Shown here piece after piece: positions 27,392-35,924 of a DNA stretch of 64,000 bases. Positions within the stretch are counted from its first letter, which is position 1. The number at the start of each line of letters is the position of its first letter. A model generated the notes under the pieces. That model made no database searches, was not told the origin of the DNA, and saw only the letters and a list, made by a program, of their open reading frames with translations. The translations under genes and the position numbers were made by a program. This DNA comes from Chryseobacterium limigenitum (GTDB taxonomy: Bacteria > Bacteroidota > Bacteroidia > Flavobacteriales > Weeksellaceae). Where the stretch lies: assembly GCF_900114875.1 (NCBI RefSeq), contig NZ_FPKW01000003.1, positions 248,001 through 312,000 of the forward strand, written 5' to 3'.

Positions 27392-27427
27392 AATAATTTG
27401 TTTTTGTTTAATTTATATTAAATTTTA

Positions 27428-27451
27428 ATTTTGTACTATTTGGTACAAAAT
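27428..27451. promoter_or_regulatory. TetR operator 1 (SDR promoter)
   Basis: ATTTTGTAC-TATTTG-GTACAAAAT: perfect 9-bp arms, 6-bp centre, in the gap between the tetR stop and the SDR start. Shares the core with the site at 28081-28102. Confidence 0.8.
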
Positions 27452-27465
27452 ATGATAAAAAATAT

Positions 27466-28050
27466 TTAATCGAGTAATTTTAAGTTAAGTTCAATGATTG
27501 ATGTAAGAATTTTGTCTGAATTTTCCATGCGTTTTGTAACATGAATTCCGTTCCAGAGATTGGTAAGATGCCAGGCTAAAATTTCAGGATTTTCAGAGCT
27601 TTTCATTTGTCCGCTTTTCTGAGCTTTATTGATAACTTCAGCAAAAAGGTTTTGTAAATTTTTTAAAATTTCTGCTGATATTTTTTTTATTTCATCGTCT
27701 TTTTCAGAAAGCTGAACCAATGCATTTCCTAAATAACATCCTCGTTCTTTATCGCAGTCGGAGCCGTTGGCTAATCCTAAAAATAAATGTTTGATAAATT
27801 CTATTTCGTTGTCAGAATTTGCAATTCCGTCAGTTAATTTTTGATGAAAACTATCTGAAAACTGTTTAATGGAGCGAAGATATAATTCCTGTTTTCCACC
27901 TTTGAAAGCCAGATAAAAACTTCCTTTTCCGATTCCCATGGCATTCAATAATTCTTCTGCAGAGGCTGTATCGTAGCCTTTGTTTTTGAAAACCTCAGTC
28001 GCTTTTTCAATTGCCTGATTTTCGTCGAATATTTTTGGTCTGCCTGCCAT
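27466..28050 (-). CDS. TetR/AcrR-family transcriptional repressor
   Basis: A 194-residue regulator from the start at 28050 (MAGRPKIFDENQAIE, the usual family beginning; an ATG at 28071 would add seven residues). The helix-turn-helix is in SAEELLNAMGIGKGSFYLAF, and the C-terminal part is a helical ligand pocket with the CYLGNALVQLS segment (TetR_C, YjdC/AcrR-like). Both gaps flanking the gene carry the same palindrome, so it very probably represses itself and the SDR gene downstream and is released by a small, possibly electrophilic, molecule. Two Cys (CDKERGC) could sense redox changes. Confidence 0.9.
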   Translation of the reverse strand: MAGRPKIFDENQAIEKATEVFKNKGYDTASAEELLNAMGIGKGSFYLAFKGGKQELYLRSIKQFSDSFHQKLTDGIANSDNEIEFIKHLFLGLANGSDCDKERGCYLGNALVQLSEKDDEIKKISAEILKNLQNLFAEVINKAQKSGQMKSSENPEILAWHLTNLWNGIHVTKRMENSDKILTSIIELNLKLLD

Positions 28051-28080
28051 TTCTTTATTTTGATGAGACAAAGGTATATA

Positions 28081-28102
28081 ACTGTACCAATTAGTACAAA
28101 AT
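28081..28102. promoter_or_regulatory. TetR operator 2 (tetR promoter)
   Basis: ACTGTACCAATTAGTACAAAAT: TGTAC/GTACA arms around a 6-bp centre, 31 nt upstream of the tetR start. The reverse complement matches operator 1 at most positions. Confidence 0.78.
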
Positions 28103-28141
28103 TAAATTTCAAATACCTTTTATAGTTTTTGTCGATAAAGT

Positions 28142-28684
28142 TTAAATAAGAACTTCGTAACTCATAAACAAAGCCGTTTCTGAGGAGTCATTATAGAGTT
28201 TTGTATTAATTCCTGTGAAATGAAAACCTGCTTTCTGATAAAATTTGATTGCGGGATAATTGGTGCTTTGGGTTTCCAGTTCTACAATTCGGCATTTCAA
28301 TTCTCTTGCTTTTCGGTTGACACTTTTAATCAATAATCTTCCGATATTTTGTCCTCGAAAATTTTCACTAATCAATATATTTTCGATAAAAAGACTGTTG
28401 TTCCATTCTCTTAAATTGCAGATGACCCAGCCAACCAATTCATTATTTTCAAAGGCTCCGAAAGAATGTCCTTGCTCAATAATTGTATTGAGTTCGTTAA
28501 TATCCTCAGCGTTTGTTTCCCAAGTTTTGTTATAATGTTGATTTTTTTCTCTTAAACTGAATTCAAAAGTATTCCCGATTTCGATGCTTGAAATGGAGAA
28601 AATTTTATCGGTTTCATATCCGTTGAAGCCCCAATTGGATGTTGGGTTGGAGGTGAGTTTTTCTAGTTTTTTGATCTTTATCAT
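28142..28684 (-). CDS. GNAT-family N-acetyltransferase
   Basis: A 180-residue acetyl-CoA-dependent acetyltransferase. The GNAT core is in the C-terminal two thirds: a VGWVICNL strand, the acetyl-CoA loop SENFRGQNIGRLLIKSV (R/Q-x-x-G-x-G/A pattern), then VELETQSTNYPAIKFYQKAGF, typical of motif B. The first 50 residues are extra. The layout resembles streptothricin acetyltransferase-type members of the family. The substrate is unknown. Leftward, upstream of the tetR gene, so it may be a separate unit. Confidence 0.85.
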   Translation of the reverse strand: MIKIKKLEKLTSNPTSNWGFNGYETDKIFSISSIEIGNTFEFSLREKNQHYNKTWETNAEDINELNTIIEQGHSFGAFENNELVGWVICNLREWNNSLFIENILISENFRGQNIGRLLIKSVNRKARELKCRIVELETQSTNYPAIKFYQKAGFHFTGINTKLYNDSSETALFMSYEVLI

Positions 28685-28793
28685 TAAAGCAGATAAGATT
28701 TTAGTTGATAATCAAATTTTTTTTAATGTATATAAATAAAATCTAAGCTTCAAAATTAATCAAAATTTCACATCCCAAAACTTTCAAAACACG

Positions 28794-28801
28794 TAAATTT
28801 G
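28794..28801 (+). promoter_or_regulatory. -7 promoter element (TAAATTTG) for pafA
   Basis: Exact TAnnTTTG match 21 nt upstream of the pafA start; no clear -33 element, which may fit phosphate-dependent activation. Confidence 0.55.
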
Positions 28802-28822
28802 CTCTCAACAAAAATTTACTAG

Positions 28823-30469
28823 ATGCTTAGGAAAATTTCAATTGCGGCAGCAACTTTTCTGTCAGTAGTTACAATCAATGCTCAGAAGAATAAAAATTCT
28901 CAATTAGAAAGACCGAAATTAGTTGTTGGTCTGGTGGTAGATCAAATGCGTTGGGATTATTTGTATCGTTTTTACAACAAGTTTGGCAACGACGGTTTCA
29001 AAAGATTATTGGGTACTGGCTACTCATTAAATAATGTTCATATTCCTTACGTTCCTACGGTTACGGCTTTGGGACATACTTCTATTTATACAGGCTCTGT
29101 TCCGGCGATTCACGGGATTGCAGGAAATGACTGGAATGATAAAGAGACAGGTAAAAATGTATATTGTACAACGGATGAAAGCGTTCAGCCTGTTGGTACT
29201 ACCAATGTAAAAGTAGGAAGTCATTCTCCGAAAAATCTTTGGTCAACAACCGTGACGGACGAGTTAAGATTAGCAACCAACTTTCAAGGAAAAGTGATCG
29301 GAGTTTCTTTAAAAGACCGTGCCTCAATTCTTCCTGCAGGACACACTCCGAACGGTGCTTTCTGGTTTGACGATTCTACAGGAGATTTCATCACGAGTAC
29401 CTGGTATATGAATGATTTACCGCAATGGGTGAAATCTTTCAATGCTCAGGATTTACCGGGAAAATTGGTTGCAAATGGTTGGAATACCTTACTTCCGATC
29501 AATCAATATACAGAAAGTTCACCGGATAATTCTTCTTGGGAAGGGCTTTTGGGAAGTTCAAAAACACCTACTTTTCCTTACAGTAATTTAGCAAAAGATT
29601 ATCAGGAGAAAAAAGATAACATCCGTTACACACCTTTCGGGAATACGCTTACTTTAAAGTTGGCAGAAGCTTCTGTAGAAGGAGAAAAATTAGGAGGTGA
29701 TGCAATTACAGACTTTTTAGCAATCAATTTAGCTTCAACAGATTATGCGGGTCATAAATTCGGGCCAAATTCTATTGAAGTTGAAGATGTCTATTTAAGA
29801 TTAGATCAGGATCTGGCTCAGTTTTTCAGTTATTTGGATTCGAAAGTTGGAAAAGGGGAGTACACCGTTTTCCTTTCTGCCGACCATGGTGGAGCGCATT
29901 CTGTGGGCTTCCTGCAAGAACATAAGATTACCACAGGTTTCTTCGGTGAAGGAATGGAAAAAGATATTAATGATAAACTGAAAGCAAAATTCGGAGTTGA
30001 TAAACTGATTAATGCTGTTGATAATTACCAGGTTTATTTCGATAGAAAATTATTGAATGACAATAAACTTGAACTAGATAACGTAATAGATTTTACCGTT
30101 AAAGAACTGGAAAAAGATCCTACGGTTTTATACGCAGTTTCCGTGACGAAGGTGGCTCAGTCTTCTATTCCGGAGCCTATCAAACAAAGAATTATTAATG
30201 GAATCAACAGACAGAGAAGTGGAGATATTCAATTAATTTCTCATGATTCTATGCTTCCTCCGTATGCAAAAACAGGAACTACACACAGTGTTTGGAATTC
30301 TTATGATGCACACATTCCATTGATTTTTATGGGTTGGGGAATTCAGCACGGAGAAAGTAATAAGCCGTATTTTATGACGGATATTGCGCCTACCGTTTCT
30401 TCTTTATTGAAAATTCAGTTCCCAAGCGGAAATGTCGGAAATCCGATTACTGAAGTTATCGGAAGATAA
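28823..30469 (+). CDS. pafA: Alkaline phosphatase PafA
   Basis: A 548-residue periplasmic phosphate monoesterase, very close by eye to the characterised PafA of Elizabethkingia meningoseptica. Signal peptide ends TINAQ. Zinc/active-site elements: Asp40 (VVDQMRWD), nucleophile Thr81 (PTVTALGHTS), the NDWND loop, Lys/Arg of SLKDRAS (K162/R164 in PafA), and metal ligands in STDYAGHKFGPNS, SADHGGAHS and GTTHSVWNS. The Thr nucleophile separates it from the classical Ser PhoA. It hydrolyses many organic phosphates, gives phosphate without repression by phosphate in some relatives, and stands alone here. Confidence 0.96.
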   Translation: MLRKISIAAATFLSVVTINAQKNKNSQLERPKLVVGLVVDQMRWDYLYRFYNKFGNDGFKRLLGTGYSLNNVHIPYVPTVTALGHTSIYTGSVPAIHGIAGNDWNDKETGKNVYCTTDESVQPVGTTNVKVGSHSPKNLWSTTVTDELRLATNFQGKVIGVSLKDRASILPAGHTPNGAFWFDDSTGDFITSTWYMNDLPQWVKSFNAQDLPGKLVANGWNTLLPINQYTESSPDNSSWEGLLGSSKTPTFPYSNLAKDYQEKKDNIRYTPFGNTLTLKLAEASVEGEKLGGDAITDFLAINLASTDYAGHKFGPNSIEVEDVYLRLDQDLAQFFSYLDSKVGKGEYTVFLSADHGGAHSVGFLQEHKITTGFFGEGMEKDINDKLKAKFGVDKLINAVDNYQVYFDRKLLNDNKLELDNVIDFTVKELEKDPTVLYAVSVTKVAQSSIPEPIKQRIINGINRQRSGDIQLISHDSMLPPYAKTGTTHSVWNSYDAHIPLIFMGWGIQHGESNKPYFMTDIAPTVSSLLKIQFPSGNVGNPITEVIGR

Positions 30470-30490
30470 TTTTAGGTTAAATATAAAAGA

Positions 30491-30515
30491 AAAACTCGCA
30501 ATTACTGCGAGTTTT
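30491..30515 (+). terminator. Intrinsic terminator of pafA
   Basis: AAAACTCGCA / TGCGAGTTTT stem with a 5-nt loop and a T run, 21 nt after the stop. Confidence 0.93.
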
Positions 30516-30592
30516 TTTTGTGGAGTTTAGAATATTTGTATGAAGCTTGTTTCAGAAAATATTCTACTTTGGTAATACTGTTCAATTAGTAT

Positions 30593-31723
30593 TTATGATT
30601 TAATAAGCTTTTGAATTTCTCTCTGATAATTTTTGTTTTGTCTTCTTATTTTAAGGCTTAAATATAAAAATAATGCTATCAGAATCATGCTGTTAGAAAC
30701 AACTGCGACGGTAAGATAGTTGTAATGATTTTTGATCTCAGTGCTTTTTTTTACCGTTTCCTTGTTGTGATTGTTGATGGAATGATTGATGGAAGTCAGC
30801 TCATTCTGCTCTCTTTTAAAGCGCATATCAAAATACTTTTTATTGTAAGTCTGATAGAGATCTGGTCTTCCAATGGCGAGATAGTTTTCAGACATTTCTT
30901 TATAAATTCCTTCGTTTAGGACAAGATCGCCTGTATTTTCACAGAGATTTTCTGCTTTTAGTAAAAGATTTAAAGCGATTTCATTTTCATTCCTTTGTTT
31001 ATGCATTTCGGCCAGACCTTTTAATGCAAATGCTTCTAAACTTTTGGCATTGCTTTTTTGAGCATAATTAATAGATTCCAGGAAGGCAGACTTGGCTTTT
31101 TCTATCTGATTAAGGTTGATGTAGCAATATCCAATGTTGTAGTATACCACACTCATATTGGCAAACGAGTTTTTTTTAACCTTTACTTTTTCGAAATTTT
31201 TAATTGAGATCAGGAATTTTTCAAGTGCAATTTCAGAATTGGACTGGCTTTTATAAATCATTCCCCGAATGGCATAACTTCTGGCTGTTTCAAACAATTT
31301 TTCGGAAACGCTGTCGGGTAGTTTTTCGAGAAGAATATCAACTTCATTGAGGGTTTCAAGGCTTTTACTGAACAATTCCATCTGCTGATATTGTATCGCT
31401 ACAGAAACCAAAACGTTGACCTGCAGCTTGGGATCATTTGTTTTTTGAGCCAGTTCTTTAGCTTTTAAGGTATATTGAAGCGATTCGTCAAAGTTTCTTT
31501 TGGCAATATTTGCGGTAGAAAGCAGTAAATAAATGGTAATAGATTTATTAATATCTTTTTCCTTTTTCAGGAGATTTTTTGCGATAGTTATTGCTTTTTC
31601 AGGGTTGTCAAAAATTTCCAGACGTGCTTTTTTCATCAGGGAATCATCAGAAATTTTTTGTCCGTGAACAGAAATCTGACAAATCAAAAAAGTGAATACA
31701 AGTATTTTTAAAACTAATTTCAT
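30593..31723 (-). CDS. TPR membrane protein without DNA-binding domain
   Basis: A 376-residue protein with a signal peptide (MKLVLKILVFTFLICQISVHG), several TPR-like helical repeats (for example YTLKAKELAQKTNDPKLQVN and SALEKFLISIKNF-type blocks), one transmembrane helix near residues 335-358, and a 17-residue basic tail RRQNKNYQREIQKLIKS. It overlaps the upstream gene by 4 nt (ATGA), so both are co-translated. The layout copies that partner (signal, TPRs, helix) but stops where the partner's helix-turn-helix output begins. It may be a co-sensor or an antagonist, which is inference. Confidence 0.85.
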   Translation of the reverse strand: MKLVLKILVFTFLICQISVHGQKISDDSLMKKARLEIFDNPEKAITIAKNLLKKEKDINKSITIYLLLSTANIAKRNFDESLQYTLKAKELAQKTNDPKLQVNVLVSVAIQYQQMELFSKSLETLNEVDILLEKLPDSVSEKLFETARSYAIRGMIYKSQSNSEIALEKFLISIKNFEKVKVKKNSFANMSVVYYNIGYCYINLNQIEKAKSAFLESINYAQKSNAKSLEAFALKGLAEMHKQRNENEIALNLLLKAENLCENTGDLVLNEGIYKEMSENYLAIGRPDLYQTYNKKYFDMRFKREQNELTSINHSINNHNKETVKKSTEIKNHYNYLTVAVVSNSMILIALFLYLSLKIRRQNKNYQREIQKLIKS

Positions 31724-33309
31724 GATGCTCGGTTTTTACTGATTTCCTGAATATAAACATTGGGAGACATTCCTGTCACGGATTTAAAAACGGTCGTAAA
31801 CGCACTGTGAGAAGAGAATCCCGAAAACTCTGCAAGATAACTTACTTTATAATTAAGATAAGTAGGATCTGTTTTTAATAAGTGAGCAATGTGGTTGATT
31901 CTTAATTCGTTAATGTATCCGTTGAAGTTTTTTCCTTTGGTAGTATTAATGACCTCAGAAAGATATTTGGTATTAACTCCCATTTGTGCAGAAAGCATCG
32001 AAAGTGACATGTTTTTGTTTAAATATCGATCTGTGTGTTCCCAATCTTCCAGTTTTTGCAGAATTTCGTGTTCTTTTTCTTTTGAAATTTTATTGGAATC
32101 TTTTTCAATAACTTTATCAGTAATAATGACCGGCTTCTCTGGTTTTGGAATAGTTATATGAATGGTTTGTTCCCATTTTTTCTGTTTTTCAAAGAAATCG
32201 AGCTGCTTTTTAAGGTCTTTATTTCTTCTGGTTGCAATTAAAAAATAGGAAATTAAACTGATGATAATTAATGAGATAACTGTTGTTAATGTCCAGAATT
32301 TCTTTGATTCATTTTTTTCTTGGAATTCAAGATTTTGGCTTTGATGATTTTCAACCAATTTTACAATATATCGAATTCCTTCTTTTGTATTAGAATCTAA
32401 TTTTGTTTTCAGATCAATATAAAGTTTGTTGTAATAATGGTATTTTTCGTCGTTGTGAAGCGCCAGATAGCTTTTGGCTAAAGACTCATAAATTTTAATT
32501 TTCAATCCGTTGTAAGGAATGTTTTCAATCTTCAATAATCCTTTTTCTAGGTTCTGAATTGATGAATTATAGTCTTCTTTGAGGAAGAAATAACGTGACA
32601 AATTTTCATAAGCAAGTGCGTAGCGAAAAGTGCTATTTTCTTGATTATTAATGTTATAAATCGTTTTTTCAAGTAGTTTTTTTGAATCTTCCAATTTATT
32701 TTGCCTCATTAGATATGATGAGCGGAAGATTTTATTTTCAGTTCCGATGATTTTGTTTTCCTCATTTTTATCATTGATAAACTGATCACTTTTATCGAGT
32801 TTCTCTAATGCTGAAACGTAATTTCTATTAATACCGAAATTAATAGCCTGAAGCTGATATAATTTTGCAATCGTAATTTTTATTTTAGGATTTTCGCTTT
32901 TCTTAAATAATTTATTGTCAGACAGTAGGTTAGAGATGATTTCCTGAGACTGATTGTAAAGATCTAAATTCTGATACTGATCAGCAAGATTATAATCTCC
33001 AAACATCTGCATAAAGAAAGAAAAGCTTTCATTTTCTCCACTTTCTTTTTGGCTTAAGATGTTCACAGACTGTACGTAATCTCCTTTCATAGCGTATGCT
33101 TGGGAGATTATATTTTGCAATACAATCTTGTGTTCAATGCTCTGATCGCTGATGAGAAGACTTTGTGAATAACTGATACAGTCATCAGGATTTTGATATA
33201 ATTTCTGAAAAGCTTTATCCACTAAAATATTAAAATCCGGGCTCGACTGTCCGTTTACAAAAACTGAAAAGAGTAGCAGGATCAATAGCAGGACGTTATT
33301 TTTTAGCAT
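31720..33309 (-). CDS. Membrane-bound TPR sensor with AraC-type DNA-binding domain
   Basis: From the start at 33309 this is 529 residues. That start gives a proper signal peptide MLKNNVLLLILLLFSVFVNGQ; the longer form from 33372 has 21 extra basic residues. Tandem TPRs fill the periplasmic part, one transmembrane helix (TTVISLIIISLISYFLI) crosses the membrane, and a cytoplasmic linker leads to a C-terminal AraC-type helix-turn-helix (SMLSAQMGVNTKYLSEVIN; YLAEFSGFSSHSAFTTVFK; MSPNVYIQ). One polypeptide thus runs from periplasmic signal to DNA. Such proteins are frequent in Flavobacteriia and the signals are mostly unknown. Confidence 0.9.
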   Translation of the reverse strand: MLKNNVLLLILLLFSVFVNGQSSPDFNILVDKAFQKLYQNPDDCISYSQSLLISDQSIEHKIVLQNIISQAYAMKGDYVQSVNILSQKESGENESFSFFMQMFGDYNLADQYQNLDLYNQSQEIISNLLSDNKLFKKSENPKIKITIAKLYQLQAINFGINRNYVSALEKLDKSDQFINDKNEENKIIGTENKIFRSSYLMRQNKLEDSKKLLEKTIYNINNQENSTFRYALAYENLSRYFFLKEDYNSSIQNLEKGLLKIENIPYNGLKIKIYESLAKSYLALHNDEKYHYYNKLYIDLKTKLDSNTKEGIRYIVKLVENHQSQNLEFQEKNESKKFWTLTTVISLIIISLISYFLIATRRNKDLKKQLDFFEKQKKWEQTIHITIPKPEKPVIITDKVIEKDSNKISKEKEHEILQKLEDWEHTDRYLNKNMSLSMLSAQMGVNTKYLSEVINTTKGKNFNGYINELRINHIAHLLKTDPTYLNYKVSYLAEFSGFSSHSAFTTVFKSVTGMSPNVYIQEISKNRAS

Positions 33310-33510
33310 TTTTTTGATCAATGATTTGTTTTTTATAGGCTTTTTTTCAATCTTATTGTAATTTGTCCTCAAAATAAAATTTTTATATAAGTTTGTTTTT
33401 TAGAGATTTAAATATTTAATTCTTTTAAATTTCACGAATTATGTAAGTCATTTTCTTTTCAATGAGTAAATATAATATTAATATTGTTTCCACCAATTCA
33501 AAATATTAAA

Positions 33511-33530
33511 TCCAAAGAAATCCAAAGAAA
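33511..33530 (+). repeat. Tandem 10-bp duplication just before a start codon
   Basis: TCCAAAGAAA occurs twice in a row, ending 1 nt before the ATG at 33532. A slippage product that may alter translation initiation spacing. Confidence 0.6.
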
Positions 33531-33531
33531 T

Positions 33532-34392
33532 ATGAAAAATATTTATAAAATTTCAATGAAAGCATTGTATGCTTGTTCTTTGTTTGGCTTTTCGGTGGCT
33601 GATGCACAGCTCACAGTGATGGCAACAGGTAATTATACTGTTGGCGGTATTTCTGATAACAGAATCGTAAGTATGCACACGAGCGGTGGAGGTATTTTTA
33701 AATGGGATGCTGTAAACGGGATAGTTCAGATCGGGACATTAGCCAACGGCTATCCTGCAGCAGGAAGAACGCTTATTTCCAGCGACGGAACAAAGGTTGG
33801 TTCTTCAGCTACAAATGCAGCGACAAGTTTTAATGAAATCTCAACCTATAATGTAACAAATTCTACCTGGACGAATCAGGGCGGGCTTGTTCCTACCGGG
33901 TGGGATGGGAGTGTAAGTTCAACTTGGGGAATGACACCAGACGGTAATACAATTGTAGGCTTGGGCTGGATTTCTGCAGCAAGCGCGCATGCCGTAAAAT
34001 GGAATGCTCAGAATGGAGTAGTAGATCTTGGAAGCATGATCTCAGGAAGTAGCTCAAGAGCAAATGCTGTAAATACAGACGGAACTGTAATCGTTGGTTG
34101 GCAAGACGAATTTGACGGAACCAGAAGTGGTGCAAAATGGGTAAACGGAGTAGAAAGTTTTATTAAAGATAATAATGGCGATAATGTAGGGGAGGCCGGA
34201 GATGTTTCGGCAGACGGAAATACGATTATCGGAACAGGTTATCCAGAACCTTATGTTTGGAACAGTGTGTCCGGACTTACATACATAACACATCCTAATT
34301 CCTCCGCTTTCTTCAGAGGTGGTGCGACCGGAATATCAGCTAACGGACAAATAGTGATTGGCTTTTTAGGCCTTTCCCCGGACCGCCCATGA
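33532..34392 (+). pseudogene. T9SS-exported repeat protein, N-terminal part (frameshifted)
   Basis: The 5' part of a secreted protein. The start at 33532 gives a signal peptide MKNIYKISMKALYACSLFGFSVADAQ. The mature part holds repeated units with WGMTPDGNTIVGLGW, NAVNTDGTVIVGWQ, GDVSADGNTIIGTGY and GISANGQIVIGFLG: the HAF-type repeat of beta-propeller extracellular proteins. The frame stops at TGA 34390-34392 inside a repeat, while the next frame begins at once with an overlap ATGA and continues the same repeat pattern (FIWTQAGGR, AISEDGKKIAGIG). A single-base change in the C-rich sequence before 34388 (CCTTTCCCCGGACCGCCC) would restore one protein of about 438 residues. It is either a mutation or a sequencing error. 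Confidence 0.8.
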
Positions 34393-34847
34393 CTGGAGAA
34401 GGCTTTATATGGACTCAGGCAGGAGGACGTGTTAATTTAAATGATTATGCTACATCGGTAGGTGTCAATACACAAGGGGTAACGATGTCTCTTCCGCTGG
34501 CAATATCTGAGGACGGAAAAAAGATTGCAGGAATAGGAATGAATTCTGCAAGTCAGACGGTTGCTTTTTATCTTCAGCTTCCGGATGAAATTCTTGCAAC
34601 GAATGAGATCGTTAAAAATAAAATAAATGCATCAGTTTATCCTAATCCGGTAAAAGATATTCTTTACATAAAAGGAGCCGGTAAAATTGAAAAAGCAGAA
34701 GTATACAATATGGTCGGTCAAAAAGTAATATCATTAAACTCCGTACAAGATAAGGTTGACGTAGCATCCTTATCGAAAGGGAATTATGTATTACAAATAT
34801 TTGTGAAAGGGGAAGTTTCGCAGAGTTATAAATTCATAAAAGAGTAA
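34389..34847 (+). pseudogene. T9SS-exported repeat protein, C-terminal part with sorting domain
   Basis: 152 residues in the shifted frame, beginning with the continued repeat (TQAGGRVNLNDYAT and LAISEDGKKIAGIGMNS) and ending with a type A T9SS sorting domain: VYPNPVKDILYIKG, VYNMVGQKVISL, LSKGNYVLQIFVKG, KFIKE. This C-terminal domain directs proteins through the type IX secretion system to the cell surface. On its own the part has no signal peptide, so it could not be exported. It belongs to the preceding frame, and the 4-nt ATGA overlap is probably coincidental. Confidence 0.8.
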
Positions 34848-34883
34848 AGTAAGATTAGACACTTAAAAAACTTGACTGACCAA

Positions 34884-34913
34884 AAAACTCGCAGCCTCAT
34901 CCCTGCGAGTTTT
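34884..34913 (+). terminator. Intrinsic terminator after the T9SS gene
   Basis: AAAACTCGCAG / CTGCGAGTTTT stem with an 8-nt loop followed by a T run, convergent with the barstar gene. Confidence 0.93.
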
Positions 34914-34941
34914 GTTTTTTTATTTGATGATAAGATTTTAA

Positions 34942-35277
34942 TTATTTTTGTTCATCGCTTTCATCATCATTATCTTCTTCTTCGGTGTCATCATCGTCAC
35001 TTTCGTATTGTTCAAGATAATAACTAAAAGTAAAACCTTCTAACTCTTCCTCAATCTCTTCTAAAGTTGTCAACAGATCTTCGAAACTTTCAAGCTGATC
35101 TACGGTCATATTCGCAAATTCGATGTGAAGAGGCATTTCCAATTCTCCTGTAAGAACATCGGAAAGTGCATCCAAATTATCCCCGAAATGCTCAGGAAGC
35201 GTGATTTTTTCTTTTAATTGGGTGTAAAAATCTTCATAATCACCAATGTCGGTGAAATCTATATATATTGTCTTCAT
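34942..35277 (-). CDS. Barstar-family ribonuclease inhibitor
   Basis: A 111-residue cytoplasmic protein. The barstar signature is LPEHFGDNLDALSDVLTG, matching the LPEYYGENLDALWDCLTG region of Bacillus barstar; the two acidic residues of that helix (equivalents of Asp35 and Asp39) are kept. A DDDDTEEEDNDDESDEQK tail adds strong acidity beyond the usual length. It overlaps the archaemetzincin gene by 4 nt (ATGA) and lies two genes after a barnase-type ribonuclease, so it is the likely antidote, protecting the cytoplasm. Confidence 0.9.
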   Translation of the reverse strand: MKTIYIDFTDIGDYEDFYTQLKEKITLPEHFGDNLDALSDVLTGELEMPLHIEFANMTVDQLESFEDLLTTLEEIEEELEGFTFSYYLEQYESDDDDTEEEDNDDESDEQK

Positions 35278-35924
35278 ATTGAATTGAATTTCCAGTTTTT
35301 ATTGATTAAAAAGGTTTTGCATTTATTACAAAAATCGGTTTCTTCGTTGGTAGGATTTTTACCTTCCGCATCTCTCATAAAACACATTTTTTCAGGACAG
35401 TGCTTTAATCCTTGTGTGTGTCCAAGCTCATGAATTGCTATTTTGAAAAACTGCTCGTCCTGATTTTCTTTATTTAATCTGAATTTTGATGCAACGCAGG
35501 CTTTTCCGGGTCTGTAACCTAATCCCATTATCCCGAAATCTTTAATCTTTCCTTTTGTTACGCTTATATCTTTTGATGTTAAACCTATTGTAACAAAGCC
35601 TTCTTTTGTTCTTTTATCTAAAAATTTAATAATAGAATCTGCCCTGTAGCGGTTTCTTTCTTTATAATAAGCATTTGACGGAAAATCTATAGCGTCCAGA
35701 ACTTTTACATTCGGGTAAACCTTTTTTATCTCCTCTGTTACAAATTTTACATTTTCAGGTTTGAAATCTTTAAAAGGCTGAATTAATATTACCATCGGCT
35801 GATTTCCCTTTACTATTTTCTGTTGCTTATCAGAACATGAAATAATAAAGGTTAAACATAACGTGAGTAGATAAAAACTACTGCTTTTCAAAACTCTTAT
35901 AATGGTTTTTGGTAAGATAGACAT
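35274..35924 (-). CDS. Archaemetzincin-type zinc metalloprotease lipoprotein
   Basis: A 216-residue protein from 35924 (the only Met that puts a hydrophobic lipoprotein signal at the front: LCLTFIISC, lipobox Cys near residue 34). The C-terminal signature is a full archaemetzincin (M54) motif: HELGHTQGLKHC, then CFM and a CNKC pair about 20 residues on; the second zinc is bound by the four cysteines. Expected to be an outer-leaflet or periplasmic protease. It overlaps the barnase gene by 47 nt and the barstar gene by 4 nt. Why a protease sits between a nuclease and its inhibitor is unknown. Confidence 0.9.
   Translation of the reverse strand: MSILPKTIIRVLKSSSFYLLTLCLTFIISCSDKQQKIVKGNQPMVILIQPFKDFKPENVKFVTEEIKKVYPNVKVLDAIDFPSNAYYKERNRYRADSIIKFLDKRTKEGFVTIGLTSKDISVTKGKIKDFGIMGLGYRPGKACVASKFRLNKENQDEQFFKIAIHELGHTQGLKHCPEKMCFMRDAEGKNPTNEETDFCNKCKTFLINKNWKFNSI

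Noticed and set aside
34389..34392. ATGA overlap as programmed recoding or normal two-gene coupling
   Set aside because: Both frames belong to one repeat and sorting-domain protein, and no slippery heptamer or downstream structure is seen, so a frameshift or sequencing error is simpler.
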